This document shows positions 1 to 8,172 of a stretch of 64,000 nt of DNA, in pieces. The stretch spans positions 1-64,000 of the forward strand of contig JAWOHN010000140.1 of NCBI GenBank assembly GCA_046485135.1, given 5' to 3'. Numbering within the stretch: the stretch's first letter is position 1; each line of letters starts with the position of its first letter. The notes under the pieces are model-generated. The model was not told the DNA's origin and made no database searches. It was given only the letters and a program-made list of their open reading frames with translations. The stretch comes from CAZAQS01 sp046485135. Its GTDB lineage: Bacteria > Chloroflexota > Anaerolineae > Anaerolineales > UBA4823. The position numbers and the translations under genes are program-made.

Positions 1-2480
1 ATTGGACCAACCTCCGCTCCAATCCGGATGATGCCACGCTCGTCCAGGTCCTTAATTGCTTCTTCACCAACATTGGGTATGTCCCGGGTGATCTCTTCCG
101 GACCCAGGCGGGTGTCTCTTGATTCCACCTCGTATTTCTCGATATGAACAGAGGTGAAACGATCTTCTTGAACCAATCTTTCAGAGATTACGATTGCATC
201 CTCGAAGTTGGCGCCTTCCCAAGAAAGGAATGCAACCGTCACATTCTGACCCAGGGCTAACTCACCACTTTCTGTGGAGGATGAATCAGCGATCACATCA
301 TTCTTTTTTACCCTCTGGCCTTTAACAACCGCCGGGCGCTGATCGATGCAAGTACTCTGGTTGGAGCGTTGGTACTTACGCAATTGGTAGGTCCGCTCCC
401 CACTGGCGCTTCGAATGGTAATATGGTTCCCAGTAACGGAAGTCACCTCGCCATCGTCCTCAGCGATTACGACCTGACCTGAATCCATGGCTGCATGGTA
501 TTCCATTCCAGTGGAAACCCGTGGGACATCTGGGGTTAATAACGGAACTGCCTGCGCCTGCATATTAGACCCCATCAGAGCGCGGTTAGCATCATCATGT
601 TCCAAGAAGGGGATCAAGGCAGCGCTAATGCCAACAATCTGGTGCGGGGCAACATCCATGTAATCAATATTAGTAGGCAGGCTAAAGATAAAGGTGGAAT
701 GATATCGTGAGGAAATCCGGCGGCGGACAAACTCGTTGTGCTCATTCAGTGGTGTATTTGCTTGAGCGATTACAAAGCGATCTTCTACGTCTGCAGAGAG
801 ATATTCCATCTCCGTCGTTACAAATGGAACGATGAAGACTTCGGCAATATCCAGCTTGCTGATTTTCTTGAACAACTCTGGGGTCACTCGCTCTTCTGCC
901 TTGCCGATCACCTTGCCCGTCTTTGCGTCAGTCAGATCTTCGGATAGCTCACGACCGATCAAACGGTCATCCGTAACCGCCAGGACGCGTCGCACTCGCC
1001 GGTAAGGAGTTTCAATGAAACCATACTCATTCACCCTGGCAAAGGATGCCAGGCGACCGATCAGACCGATATTGGGGCCTTCAGGTGTTTCAATCGGGCA
1101 GATACGACCGTAGTGAGAGTGATGGACATCGCGGACATCGAAGCCAGCGCGTTCACGACGCAAACCACCAGGACCCAGCGCTGAAAGAGTGCGTTTGTGG
1201 CGCAATTCTGCCAGTGGATTGGTCTGATCCATGAATTGTGAAAGCTGGCTAGAGCCAAAGAATTCCCGTAACGCCGCTACAACAGGACGGATGTTGATCA
1301 ACGTTATTGGCGAAAGCTGATCCTGGTCACGAATCGACATGCGCTCTTTGATTACACGCTCCATCCGGCGCAAGCCAATCCGTAACTTATTTTGGATCAA
1401 CTCACCCACTGTTTTGGCGCGCCGGTTCCCCAGGTGGTCAATATCATCCGCTGCCTGAATGCCGTTGTTAATCTCAATCATTCGCCGTACCAGGCGAACA
1501 ATATCCCACTTAGTGATCATCCGGTGCGTAATGGGGACGCGGCTTTGTAAATCTAGCTTTTGGTTTAACTTGTAACGTCCAACGCGCTCCAGGTCATAAT
1601 GACGTTGGTCAAAAAGCTGTTCCTCCAAGAATTCGCGGGCATTGTCCAGCGTTGCTGGGTCGCCCGGTCGCATGCGCTTGAAGAACTCGAGCAAGGCAGC
1701 CTGAGCTATGGTCAGGTTTCCACTCAGATCCCACTCGGGTTCCTGATAGAAGGTTGAGGCAATGTACATTCGATCGGGGTTATTATCCACATCCCCAAAA
1801 AGCCCCAGGAGCTCTTCATCGGTTCCATTGTTGAGGGGAGAGTCTGAAAGCCCATCGTCAACAGCAGCCAGAGCTCGCAGGAAAATTGTGATCGGGACAG
1901 TGCGCTTGCGATTGAAACGCAGCGTAAGGTAATCACTTTTACGTGTCTCAAACTCCATCCATGCGCCCCGGTCTGGGATCAACTTGGCAATAGCTAAAGG
2001 TCGCCCGGTTGACCGGTCTATGGGCGCTTCAAAATAAACGCCAGGCGAGCGGATCAATTGCGAGACAACGACTCTCTCGGTTCCATTGATGATAAAGGTG
2101 CCTTTTTCTGTCATCTCAGGGAAATCACCCAGGAATATGTCCTGTTTGATGGGCTCCGCGACATCTGGCCCAGCTAGCAGGACCGAGACATATAAAGGAC
2201 TGGCGTAGGTCAGGTCACGCTCTACACATTCGTCGAGGGTGTGCTTTGGATCACCAAACCAATACGTCAGACCCCATTGATCTGACTCCGGGGTCCGGCT
2301 GGGAAAGTACAATTTCATCCCCTTATTGTAGGACTCGATTGGGGATAACTCATGAAAAAGGTCTCCTAACCCATCTTGTTTAAGCCGTTCGAAAGATTCT
2401 AGCTGAACCTCAATCAAATCTGGCAATGGCAAGGTAACCTGGATACGCGCGTAAGACTTGCTAGGAACATCTGATGCCAT
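1..2480 (-). CDS. rpoB: DNA-directed RNA polymerase subunit beta, N-terminal part (runs off the window)
   Basis: This is the beta subunit of RNA polymerase, here about 826 codons from its ATG at 2478-2480 to the window edge; the C-terminal third and rpoC would lie to the left. The start follows a GGAGAG ribosome site. The rifampicin-pocket segment (roughly 1170-1265) reads FFGSSQLSQFMDQ, then AELRHKRTLSALGPGG, then CPIETPEGPNIG. The Asp, His and Ser that are commonly mutated in rifampicin resistance are all wild type. Unusually, no rplJ/rplL gene precedes it: the upstream neighbour is era, divergently transcribed, and rpoB has its own promoter and a leader of about 255 nt. Confidence 0.97.
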   Translation of the reverse strand, partial: MASDVPSKSYARIQVTLPLPDLIEVQLESFERLKQDGLGDLFHELSPIESYNKGMKLYFPSRTPESDQWGLTYWFGDPKHTLDECVERDLTYASPLYVSVLLAGPDVAEPIKQDIFLGDFPEMTEKGTFIINGTERVVVSQLIRSPGVYFEAPIDRSTGRPLAIAKLIPDRGAWMEFETRKSDYLTLRFNRKRTVPITIFLRALAAVDDGLSDSPLNNGTDEELLGLFGDVDNNPDRMYIASTFYQEPEWDLSGNLTIAQAALLEFFKRMRPGDPATLDNAREFLEEQLFDQRHYDLERVGRYKLNQKLDLQSRVPITHRMITKWDIVRLVRRMIEINNGIQAADDIDHLGNRRAKTVGELIQNKLRIGLRRMERVIKERMSIRDQDQLSPITLINIRPVVAALREFFGSSQLSQFMDQTNPLAELRHKRTLSALGPGGLRRERAGFDVRDVHHSHYGRICPIETPEGPNIGLIGRLASFARVNEYGFIETPYRRVRRVLAVTDDRLIGRELSEDLTDAKTGKVIGKAEERVTPELFKKISKLDIAEVFIVPFVTTEMEYLSADVEDRFVIAQANTPLNEHNEFVRRRISSRYHSTFIFSLPTNIDYMDVAPHQIVGISAALIPFLEHDDANRALMGSNMQAQAVPLLTPDVPRVSTGMEYHAAMDSGQVVIAEDDGEVTSVTGNHITIRSASGERTYQLRKYQRSNQSTCIDQRPAVVKGQRVKKNDVIADSSSTESGELALGQNVTVAFLSWEGANFEDAIVISERLVQEDRFTSVHIEKYEVESRDTRLGPEEITRDIPNVGEEAIKDLDERGIIRIGAEVGP

Positions 2481-2798
2481 ACTTCTCTCCTAATCTATGG
2501 CGGTAATTACAAAAAAACCGGTCTGGTTGAGTCTATCTTAAATCCTTCAATAGATATCCCCGCGAATAGGTTTGGGGTAAAATCTATATATGAAAAATTA
2601 TCTATATACTTTAATCGCATTCAAATGACAACAAGGCCTGGCGCACATCTGCCAGACCCAGGACCTTAGCTGACCGGTCCTTGATAAGCCTGTTGGTTTT
2701 CATGAAGTGACCCGTATATATCGCCTGATTCACGAAAGATAATTATAACAACCAGTTAATCAATTGTAAAGATGAATTGAGCACCAATTTTAATCGCC
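2481..2798 (-). promoter_or_regulatory. rpoB promoter and long structured leader; divergent rpoB-era intergenic region
   Basis: This 318-base stretch holds no gene. On the minus strand TTTACA (2765-2770) and TATAAT (2742-2747) are separated by 17 bases, a strong sigma-70 type promoter pointing to rpoB. The predicted transcript has a leader of about 255 nt. A hairpin lies in it, with arms 2633-2641 and 2658-2667 (9 pairs, one bulge). A T7 tract on the minus strand sits about 30 nt before the rpoB ATG, but no strong stem directly precedes it. No clear era promoter was picked out. The promoter call is direct; a leader function is inference. Confidence 0.6.
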
Positions 2799-3704
2799 AT
2801 GGAAAATCAAGCCAAGTCACCCTTCACATCCGGTTTTGTAGCGGTAATGGGACGACCCAATGTTGGAAAATCAACTCTGATTAACTCACTGATGGGCCAG
2901 AAGATCGCGGCTGTCTCTCCCAAGCCACAAACGACCCGGAAACGCCAACTCGGCATCCTGACACTACCAGACACTCAAATCATTTTCGTGGATACACCCG
3001 GCATCCACCAACCCCGCCATAAACTTGGCGAAAGCATGAACAAGCAAGCCCGGGAGGCGCTTGAAGCAAGCGATTTGATTCTGTTCTTGGTGGATGCAAG
3101 CCAGCGGCCTACCGATGAAGATCGCATCCTTATCGACCTTTTGCACGAAATGAAAGGTAAGGTCCCCACGATTTTGGCTTTCAATAAAATCGACCAGGTA
3201 GAAATGGAGATTTTGGGGCAGAACGAACAGGAATTTCTGAGCCAGATGCCCGAGGTAATCCCACTGCGCATCTCTGCAACCCGTGGCGATAATCTGGGCA
3301 TCCTTATTGATTTAATTCGGATGCGCTTACCAAAAAGTCAGGCCTTATATCCAGAAGGGCAAGTCACTGATCTCTACGAGCGAGATATAGCCAGCGACCT
3401 TATCCGGGAAGCAGCGCTCATTAACTTACGTGATGAAATTCCACATGGAATAACCGTCCGAATTGATGAATTTACAGAACGAAATGAACATGGCGCCTAT
3501 ATTGCCGCTACGATTTTTGTGGAGCGCGAAAGCCACAAACCCATCGTGATCGGTCAGTCGGGGGGGATGTTGAAAAAAATCGGATCTTCTGCCCGTGCAG
3601 AAATCGAAAAAATGAGCGGGCGTAAAGTATTCTTACAATTGAAAGTCAAAGTACGCAAGAATTGGCGCAACAACGAGAAGATATTAAGGTGGTTCGGCTA
3701 TTAA
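2799..3704 (+). CDS. era: GTPase Era
   Basis: Era is a GTPase that binds the 3' end of 16S rRNA and acts in 30S subunit maturation. The 301-residue protein has the usual length. GTPase motifs are in order: G1 GRPNVGKST (18-26), G3 DTPGIH (65-70), G4 NKID (129-132), and a G5 SA. The C-terminal KH domain carries IGQSGGMLKKIG and ends with KVRKNWRNN, typical of Era. The gene is divergent from rpoB and is followed by a long hairpin shared with the convergent minus-strand operon. No good ribosome-binding site is visible before the ATG. Confidence 0.97.
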   Translation: MENQAKSPFTSGFVAVMGRPNVGKSTLINSLMGQKIAAVSPKPQTTRKRQLGILTLPDTQIIFVDTPGIHQPRHKLGESMNKQAREALEASDLILFLVDASQRPTDEDRILIDLLHEMKGKVPTILAFNKIDQVEMEILGQNEQEFLSQMPEVIPLRISATRGDNLGILIDLIRMRLPKSQALYPEGQVTDLYERDIASDLIREAALINLRDEIPHGITVRIDEFTERNEHGAYIAATIFVERESHKPIVIGQSGGMLKKIGSSARAEIEKMSGRKVFLQLKVKVRKNWRNNEKILRWFGY

Positions 3705-3760
3705 TAATTTACCCCCAGAACTTACCCTTGTAGCACTCTTTTGAACCATGAAAATCCTAA

Positions 3761-3805
3761 AAATCGGGTGTTGCGCAGGCAGTGTAGCCGCGCAACACCC
3801 GATTT
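3761..3805. terminator. 16-bp perfect hairpin between era and the convergent sigma operon
   Basis: Arms 3761-3776 and 3790-3805 are perfect reverse complements. After one bulged A the stem continues with three more pairs (GGC/GCC) around a six-base loop. On the minus strand the stem is followed by TTTTT, so it fits an intrinsic terminator for the bactofilin-like operon. On the plus strand the tail is only a short T-run. It lies between convergent genes, so a bidirectional terminator is likely. Confidence 0.75.
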
Positions 3806-3872
3806 CTGGCCCAACCATAGTTGAGTACATAGCTGCCAAAGTTTCTGCTCTGCTATCAGGAAAGCTTATCGG

Positions 3873-5027
3873 TCAGCTTTCTTTCTCAATATCCGGTTCT
3901 GCACCTGTGGATGTTTCGTCTTCATTTTCATCTGGCTCAGTCTCCCAGGGAGCTGGTTCTAATTGATCTGTTACAGGAGTTTCTTCAACTGGAGAGACAG
4001 AAGGTACAGGCGCAGAGGGAACCTGTGGGTGCGGCCCTACCGGTGCAACCGGCAGTGGGGGAAGAGCTGGGCCCGGGTAGGGTTGGGTTCCAAAACGAGT
4101 CAAAAGCACCGCCCCAAACCCCAACATTCCTAACAGCGTTGGCACCACCCAGCCCACGCAAGGTACCACCTCCCCAACGCCACCTGCCACAATGGTGAAA
4201 ATCAAAGTCCCTACTCCGGCGGAGACCGGTGTGGCCCAATCTTGCTTCAGAGAAACCGACAGCCGCTGCCCAACTTCCATCCCGATGGAAATCCAACCAA
4301 GCAAAACCATCAAGGATAAAATCACGAATCCAATCAAGGTGACCGGTATCAAGATAATAGTGATGGTCATAATGAGCAAGACAATAGGAGCAATCACCGC
4401 ACTCAACAAGCCAATACCTCCTGCCGGAATGGGTTGAGCGATAGCGGTCTGTCCAATCCTTTCGACATTCCGAGGCCAAAACATAACCACCAGCACAGCC
4501 AGGGCTGCGATCACAAAAGCCCGGAAGAAAAAGGCTACAAAATCCCACAAGGGATATGCCCGAACTTCCAGCGCCGGTAACCTCCCTCCACTTGGCAGGG
4601 TAAATTGAAAAGGACCTGTTGGTGCAGTATTCACTCGTCCTTCAATTCGAGCACCGGGCATGCGTTCATAGGAGCCGCCGACCAAATTAAGGTCGCCGCG
4701 CACAACAGCCTGGCTTCTAAGATCGATATTTCCACCCATGGCGTTGACGTCCCCAGACACTTCACCAGACAAGCTGACATTACCCCCCAACACCATAATG
4801 TCTCCATTGACACGCGAGCCAGGCTCAAGTGTCGCGTTACCGCCCAGGATCCAAAGATTGCCCGAGAGCGTCTCTCCGCTTGCCAGAGTGAACGTCCCCC
4901 CCAGGACAAATTCATCCTGACGGCCTCTGAGGTAACCAGTCTCAGATGAGAAGGCTAAAGTCGTGACAGGGAAAGCCAGAATGGTAATTATTACCAACAG
5001 GTAGATTAACTTTGATATGGTTTTCAT
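3873..5027 (-). CDS. Exported bactofilin-like, multi-pass membrane protein
   Basis: The 384-residue protein begins with a hydrophobic signal-like segment (about 5-26). A run of short glycine-rich beta repeats follows (about 42-132: LSGNLWILGGN, VNGDIMVLGGN, VSGDVNAMGGN, VRGDLNLVGGS), the pattern of the polymer-forming bactofilin fold. Several membrane helices cover about 160-300, and the tail is rich in Pro, Glu and Asp. The ATG at 5025-5027 overlaps the anti-sigma stop codon as ATGA, so the longer frame upstream is not used. Bactofilins normally polymerise in the cytosol; this copy is preceded by a signal peptide, so the beta domain may face outward. Its place third after sigma and anti-sigma genes suggests a cell-envelope target or partner of that regulon. 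Confidence 0.75.
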   Translation of the reverse strand: MKTISKLIYLLVIITILAFPVTTLAFSSETGYLRGRQDEFVLGGTFTLASGETLSGNLWILGGNATLEPGSRVNGDIMVLGGNVSLSGEVSGDVNAMGGNIDLRSQAVVRGDLNLVGGSYERMPGARIEGRVNTAPTGPFQFTLPSGGRLPALEVRAYPLWDFVAFFFRAFVIAALAVLVVMFWPRNVERIGQTAIAQPIPAGGIGLLSAVIAPIVLLIMTITIILIPVTLIGFVILSLMVLLGWISIGMEVGQRLSVSLKQDWATPVSAGVGTLIFTIVAGGVGEVVPCVGWVVPTLLGMLGFGAVLLTRFGTQPYPGPALPPLPVAPVGPHPQVPSAPVPSVSPVEETPVTDQLEPAPWETEPDENEDETSTGAEPDIEKES

Positions 5028-5563
5028 AGATTCATTCTCCGCGAATAAGTTAGTTGCTTCAACAGGACAAACCAAAGAACACAGACCATCGTGAATGTAC
5101 CAAACAAGCCGATCCAGACCGGTGGAGGAACAAGATCGGTAACCGTTTTTAGTATGGAAAAAACCAAATTTTGAGCAGTTTGGACATAGGTAACCAAAGC
5201 GACCAGTCGATAAATTAGAAATAACAGAAATTTTTCTGGCGATCGTAGCAGCGGTATAGCCTGCAAACCCAAGAGGATAAGCAGAATAGCCGCACCACCG
5301 GCGGTGATGCCAAATAAGATCCAGGACTGAACAAAGTTGCGCTTGCGATTGTGCTCTACTAAGCGCTCTTGCCAGCGGTCAGCAAAACCAATTGCTGGCG
5401 CTAACCGAGGGGTTGCATCAAAGAGCCGATGCACATTGTTCCAGGATTCTTCCAGGTTTGAGCATCGGTCACAAATTTCAAGATGCTCTCGCAGTAAGTG
5501 GGTTTGGTCCTCGTCTAGAGCATCCTCAGAAAGTAGCCAGGATTCAAAAGGCTGGTGATTCAT
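5024..5563 (-). CDS. Anti-sigma factor with zinc-finger motif
   Basis: This 179-residue membrane protein is the probable partner of the sigma factor encoded just upstream. Near the N-terminus H27-x3-C31-x2-C34 (HLEICDRC) is the signature of zinc-binding anti-sigma domains, which hold an ECF sigma factor inactive in the cytosol. Two hydrophobic segments follow. The start chosen is the ATG at 5561-5563, preceded by AGAGGA; a longer frame would start inside the sigma gene. The gene overlaps the sigma gene by 20 bases and the bactofilin-like gene by 4, so the three are likely cotranscribed. Confidence 0.85.
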   Translation of the reverse strand: MNHQPFESWLLSEDALDEDQTHLLREHLEICDRCSNLEESWNNVHRLFDATPRLAPAIGFADRWQERLVEHNRKRNFVQSWILFGITAGGAAILLILLGLQAIPLLRSPEKFLLFLIYRLVALVTYVQTAQNLVFSILKTVTDLVPPPVWIGLFGTFTMVCVLWFVLLKQLTYSRRMNL

Positions 5564-6161
5564 TGCGTGTCCTCTCAACAGTTTGGGGTAGGGGCACTTG
5601 CTCGGCCCACAATAAAGCCAGTTCACGTCTGGCTCGATGCAGCCGGCTTTTAACCGCACTGATCGTCAATGAAAGCGATTCTCCAATCTCCTCATAAGAA
5701 AAATCATACCAATAGCGCATTACTACCGCAGCTCGATCCTGAGGGTTAAGACTTTCCAGCAGTGCCTGTACTTGCTGCTGTTTCTCTTTGGCAACCAGGG
5801 ATCGTTCTGGTCCCGGTCCAAGATCGGGAGGATCAAAATAAGGAAGTTCTTCAAAGGACATCACTGTAAAACGGCGGCGGCGAATTTGATCAATGCAATA
5901 ATGAGCCGCGATCGATAACAGCCAGGTGGAAAACGAGCGCCGATTGTCATAGCGGGAGAGCCCTTGATACGCGCGTAGAAAAGTCTCTTGGGCAGCATCC
6001 TCAGCATCATTCGCACTGCTTAACATCCGGTAGCACAGGTTATAAACGGGGGTTTGGTAAACCTCAATCAAACAAGCAAAAGCAGCTTGGTCACCCCGTT
6101 GGGCTTTCCTGAGCCACTCTGACTCAAATTCATTCACAAAGTCACTCCTCAGCTTTCCCAT
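5544..6161 (-). CDS. ECF-type RNA polymerase sigma factor
   Basis: The 205-residue protein has sigma region 2 (CYRMLSSANDAEDAAQETFLR, with the core-binding DAEDAAQE stretch) and region 4 (LNPQDRAAVVMRYWYDFSYEEIGESL, a helix-turn-helix for the -35 element), but no region 1 or 3, as in extracytoplasmic-function sigma factors. It directs RNA polymerase to a stress or envelope regulon and is probably held by the neighbouring zinc-finger anti-sigma protein. The ATG at 6159-6161 has AAGG upstream; a GTG at 6135-6137 behind GAGGAG is an equally good start and would remove eight residues. Confidence 0.92.
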   Translation of the reverse strand: MGKLRSDFVNEFESEWLRKAQRGDQAAFACLIEVYQTPVYNLCYRMLSSANDAEDAAQETFLRAYQGLSRYDNRRSFSTWLLSIAAHYCIDQIRRRRFTVMSFEELPYFDPPDLGPGPERSLVAKEKQQQVQALLESLNPQDRAAVVMRYWYDFSYEEIGESLSLTISAVKSRLHRARRELALLWAEQVPLPQTVERTRNESPAF

Positions 6162-6287
6162 AATGTTGCCTTGGGAAATCCTTTACCTGTGTAGTCTTGG
6201 TTCTGATATATATACGTAAAAATTGACTGCAGGTTGCGAGCAGTTTATATACTGAATCTAACAACAATGGATGCAGATCGATAATCT

Positions 6288-7184
6288 CTATTTAGCTGAT
6301 AAGGGCAAGAATCCGGCCCCCAAGGCTTCCTGAGCCTGGCCAATAACCATGAATGCATTTGGGTCTGTCTCACGTACCAAGGTTTTTAATTGATTTACCT
6401 CTCCACGACTGACCACACAATATAAAACGGAGCGCTGCGCTCCTGTGTAGGCGCCCGTCCCAGACAACATGGTTACACCACGTTTTAAGTCGTGCAAAAT
6501 TTTTGTAGAAACCGGCTCAGGCAAATCAGTCACGATCATGGCGGTACGAGTTACATTCGAACCGGCAACGACAACCTCCGCCACCACGCCACTCGTATAG
6601 AGTAAAACCAAAGCATACATGGCTTTCTCCCAACCAAAGGAGAGACCAGCCAAAAAAATCACCAGCGAATCGACCATGAGGTAGCTTTGGGATATGGGCA
6701 CACTGCGCCAATGATTGAGAATGCGCGCCAATATGTCACTTCCACCGCTGGTTCCATACCCCCGGTATACCAACCCATAACCCGTTCCACTTACTACCGC
6801 GCCGTAGAGCACATTCAGGACCAGATCATCGGTGATACCATCCGCCGGTAGAAACATAACTAGCAAATCAGTTAAGATAGAGATGCTGGCAACTGCGAAG
6901 GCTGTCCGCAGGGCAAAACGCGGCCCTCCTAAAAACTTCCAACCTAAAATAAATAGGGGAATATTGCCGATGAATATCATCAAGCCGATTGGCCAGCCAG
7001 TATGATAATTGATCACTTGTGAAAGCCCGCTTACCCCTCCAATAACCAATTGGGATGGCACCAGGAATAACCGCAGGGAGAGCGCTTGCAAAGAGGCTCC
7101 TGCCAGAATGAAAGCAAAATCCCTAGCTGCTGACCAACTGAATTGTACAGGCCAGGGTAACCAATTTTTTAAGTTTGACTGCAT
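6288..7184 (-). CDS. YitT family membrane protein (DUF161/DUF2179)
   Basis: The 298-residue protein has five to six hydrophobic segments in the first two thirds, including LRLFLVPSQLVIGGVSGLSQ and the glycine-rich VYRGYGTSGGSDILARIL. A soluble C-terminal domain follows (VTRTAMIVTDLPEPVSTKIL onward), the DUF2179 part of YitT proteins. The biochemical role of the family is not established. It is the last gene of a four-gene minus-strand run and begins 21 bases after the dehydrogenase gene, behind AGAGGT. Confidence 0.88.
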   Translation of the reverse strand: MQSNLKNWLPWPVQFSWSAARDFAFILAGASLQALSLRLFLVPSQLVIGGVSGLSQVINYHTGWPIGLMIFIGNIPLFILGWKFLGGPRFALRTAFAVASISILTDLLVMFLPADGITDDLVLNVLYGAVVSGTGYGLVYRGYGTSGGSDILARILNHWRSVPISQSYLMVDSLVIFLAGLSFGWEKAMYALVLLYTSGVVAEVVVAGSNVTRTAMIVTDLPEPVSTKILHDLKRGVTMLSGTGAYTGAQRSVLYCVVSRGEVNQLKTLVRETDPNAFMVIGQAQEALGAGFLPLSAK

Positions 7185-7205
7185 AGACTTACCTCTGATA
7201 TCAGC

Positions 7206-8132
7206 TTAATCTGCTCCAGGGTTTGAATGTGGGTTGTTCTCGATCAATTTTGTTCCTGCCAATGCTTCGATCACCCCTACCACAGCGGAATTATCCAGTT
7301 CTGCCATCCCCATATCCAGCATCGCATTGAACAATTGGGCGCTTATCGCCGCTGATGGCAGGGGCACTCCATATTGTCGAGCAGTATCCAGGACAATAGC
7401 AAGGTCTTTGGCCTGCATATAAGCCTTAAAACCCGGCGCACGATTACCCGTAAACAAGCGCGCTGGTTTGACATCTAAAGTCCAACACTGGGCTGCCCCA
7501 CCCCGGATTGCCTGGACAACCTTTTGTGGATCTGCGCCGGCTTTCTGGGCAAAAATCAACAGCTCGCCCATCGCCACCATCTGCGCGGCAACCATGATTT
7601 GGTTGGCCGCTTTAGCGATCTGCCCCGCACCCTCTCCTCCAACATGAATTATGGATTTACCGATGACTTCAAAGACAGGCCTGACCCGCTCCAAGGCCTG
7701 TTCCGGACCGCCGACCATGATTGCCAGTGTGCCATCTCGGGCGCCGATATCCCCACCACTGACTGGGGCATCCAGGCAAAGCACATCCTTTTCTGCCATT
7801 GCTGCAGCAATCTGCCGAGTGCTGGCTGGCTTGATGGTTGAATTATCCACAAAAATCAAGCCCGGATGAGCCCCTGCCAGTATCCCAGCCTCGCCCAGCG
7901 CCACCGCTTCTACATCGGGGGTGTCGGGTAAATTTGTAAACACAATATCTACCTGTGCCGCCGTTTCTGCGGGAGAGGAAGCTGAGCCAGCTCCTTCTGC
8001 AACCAATTCCTCGACAGCGGCCCGGCTACGATTGTGTACAACCAAAGGAAACCCAGCTTTTAATATGTTTCTGGCAATGGACTTTCCCATCAATCCTAAC
8101 CCGATATAACCAATTTTCAATTGTCTGGTCAT
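7206..8132 (-). CDS. NAD(P)-dependent beta-hydroxyacid dehydrogenase (3-hydroxyisobutyrate / tartronate semialdehyde reductase family)
   Basis: This 308-residue enzyme oxidises a beta-hydroxyacid or reduces the matching semialdehyde. The N-terminal Rossmann motif is IGYIGLGLMGKSIA, the substrate-binding signature is LDAPVSGGDIGARDGTL, and the catalytic lysine region is GAGQIAKAANQIM. The ATG at 8130-8132 has GGAG six bases upstream; an upstream in-frame extension has no such site. The family covers 3-hydroxyisobutyrate, tartronate semialdehyde and succinic semialdehyde reductases, and the sequence alone does not decide among them. It lies in a run with an epimerase and an S51-like protein. 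Confidence 0.9.
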   Translation of the reverse strand: MTRQLKIGYIGLGLMGKSIARNILKAGFPLVVHNRSRAAVEELVAEGAGSASSPAETAAQVDIVFTNLPDTPDVEAVALGEAGILAGAHPGLIFVDNSTIKPASTRQIAAAMAEKDVLCLDAPVSGGDIGARDGTLAIMVGGPEQALERVRPVFEVIGKSIIHVGGEGAGQIAKAANQIMVAAQMVAMGELLIFAQKAGADPQKVVQAIRGGAAQCWTLDVKPARLFTGNRAPGFKAYMQAKDLAIVLDTARQYGVPLPSAAISAQLFNAMLDMGMAELDNSAVVGVIEALAGTKLIENNPHSNPGAD

Positions 8133-8172
8133 CTTGTTCTCCAATTCAGAATAACTTCGCACCGATTTTCTT

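Noticed and set aside
738..1951. Open frames on both strands within rpoB
   Set aside because: They lie inside a clear rpoB coding frame with full family similarity; none has a ribosome site or known motif.
2490..2530. Intrinsic attenuator just before rpoB (T7 tract on the minus strand)
   Set aside because: Only a four-base stem can be drawn before the T-tract, too weak to call a terminator.
3985..4548. A 187-codon minus-strand frame overlapping the bactofilin-like gene
   Set aside because: It is in another frame of a gene with signal peptide and clear repeats; composition (many Cys, Trp, Arg) is typical of a shadow frame.
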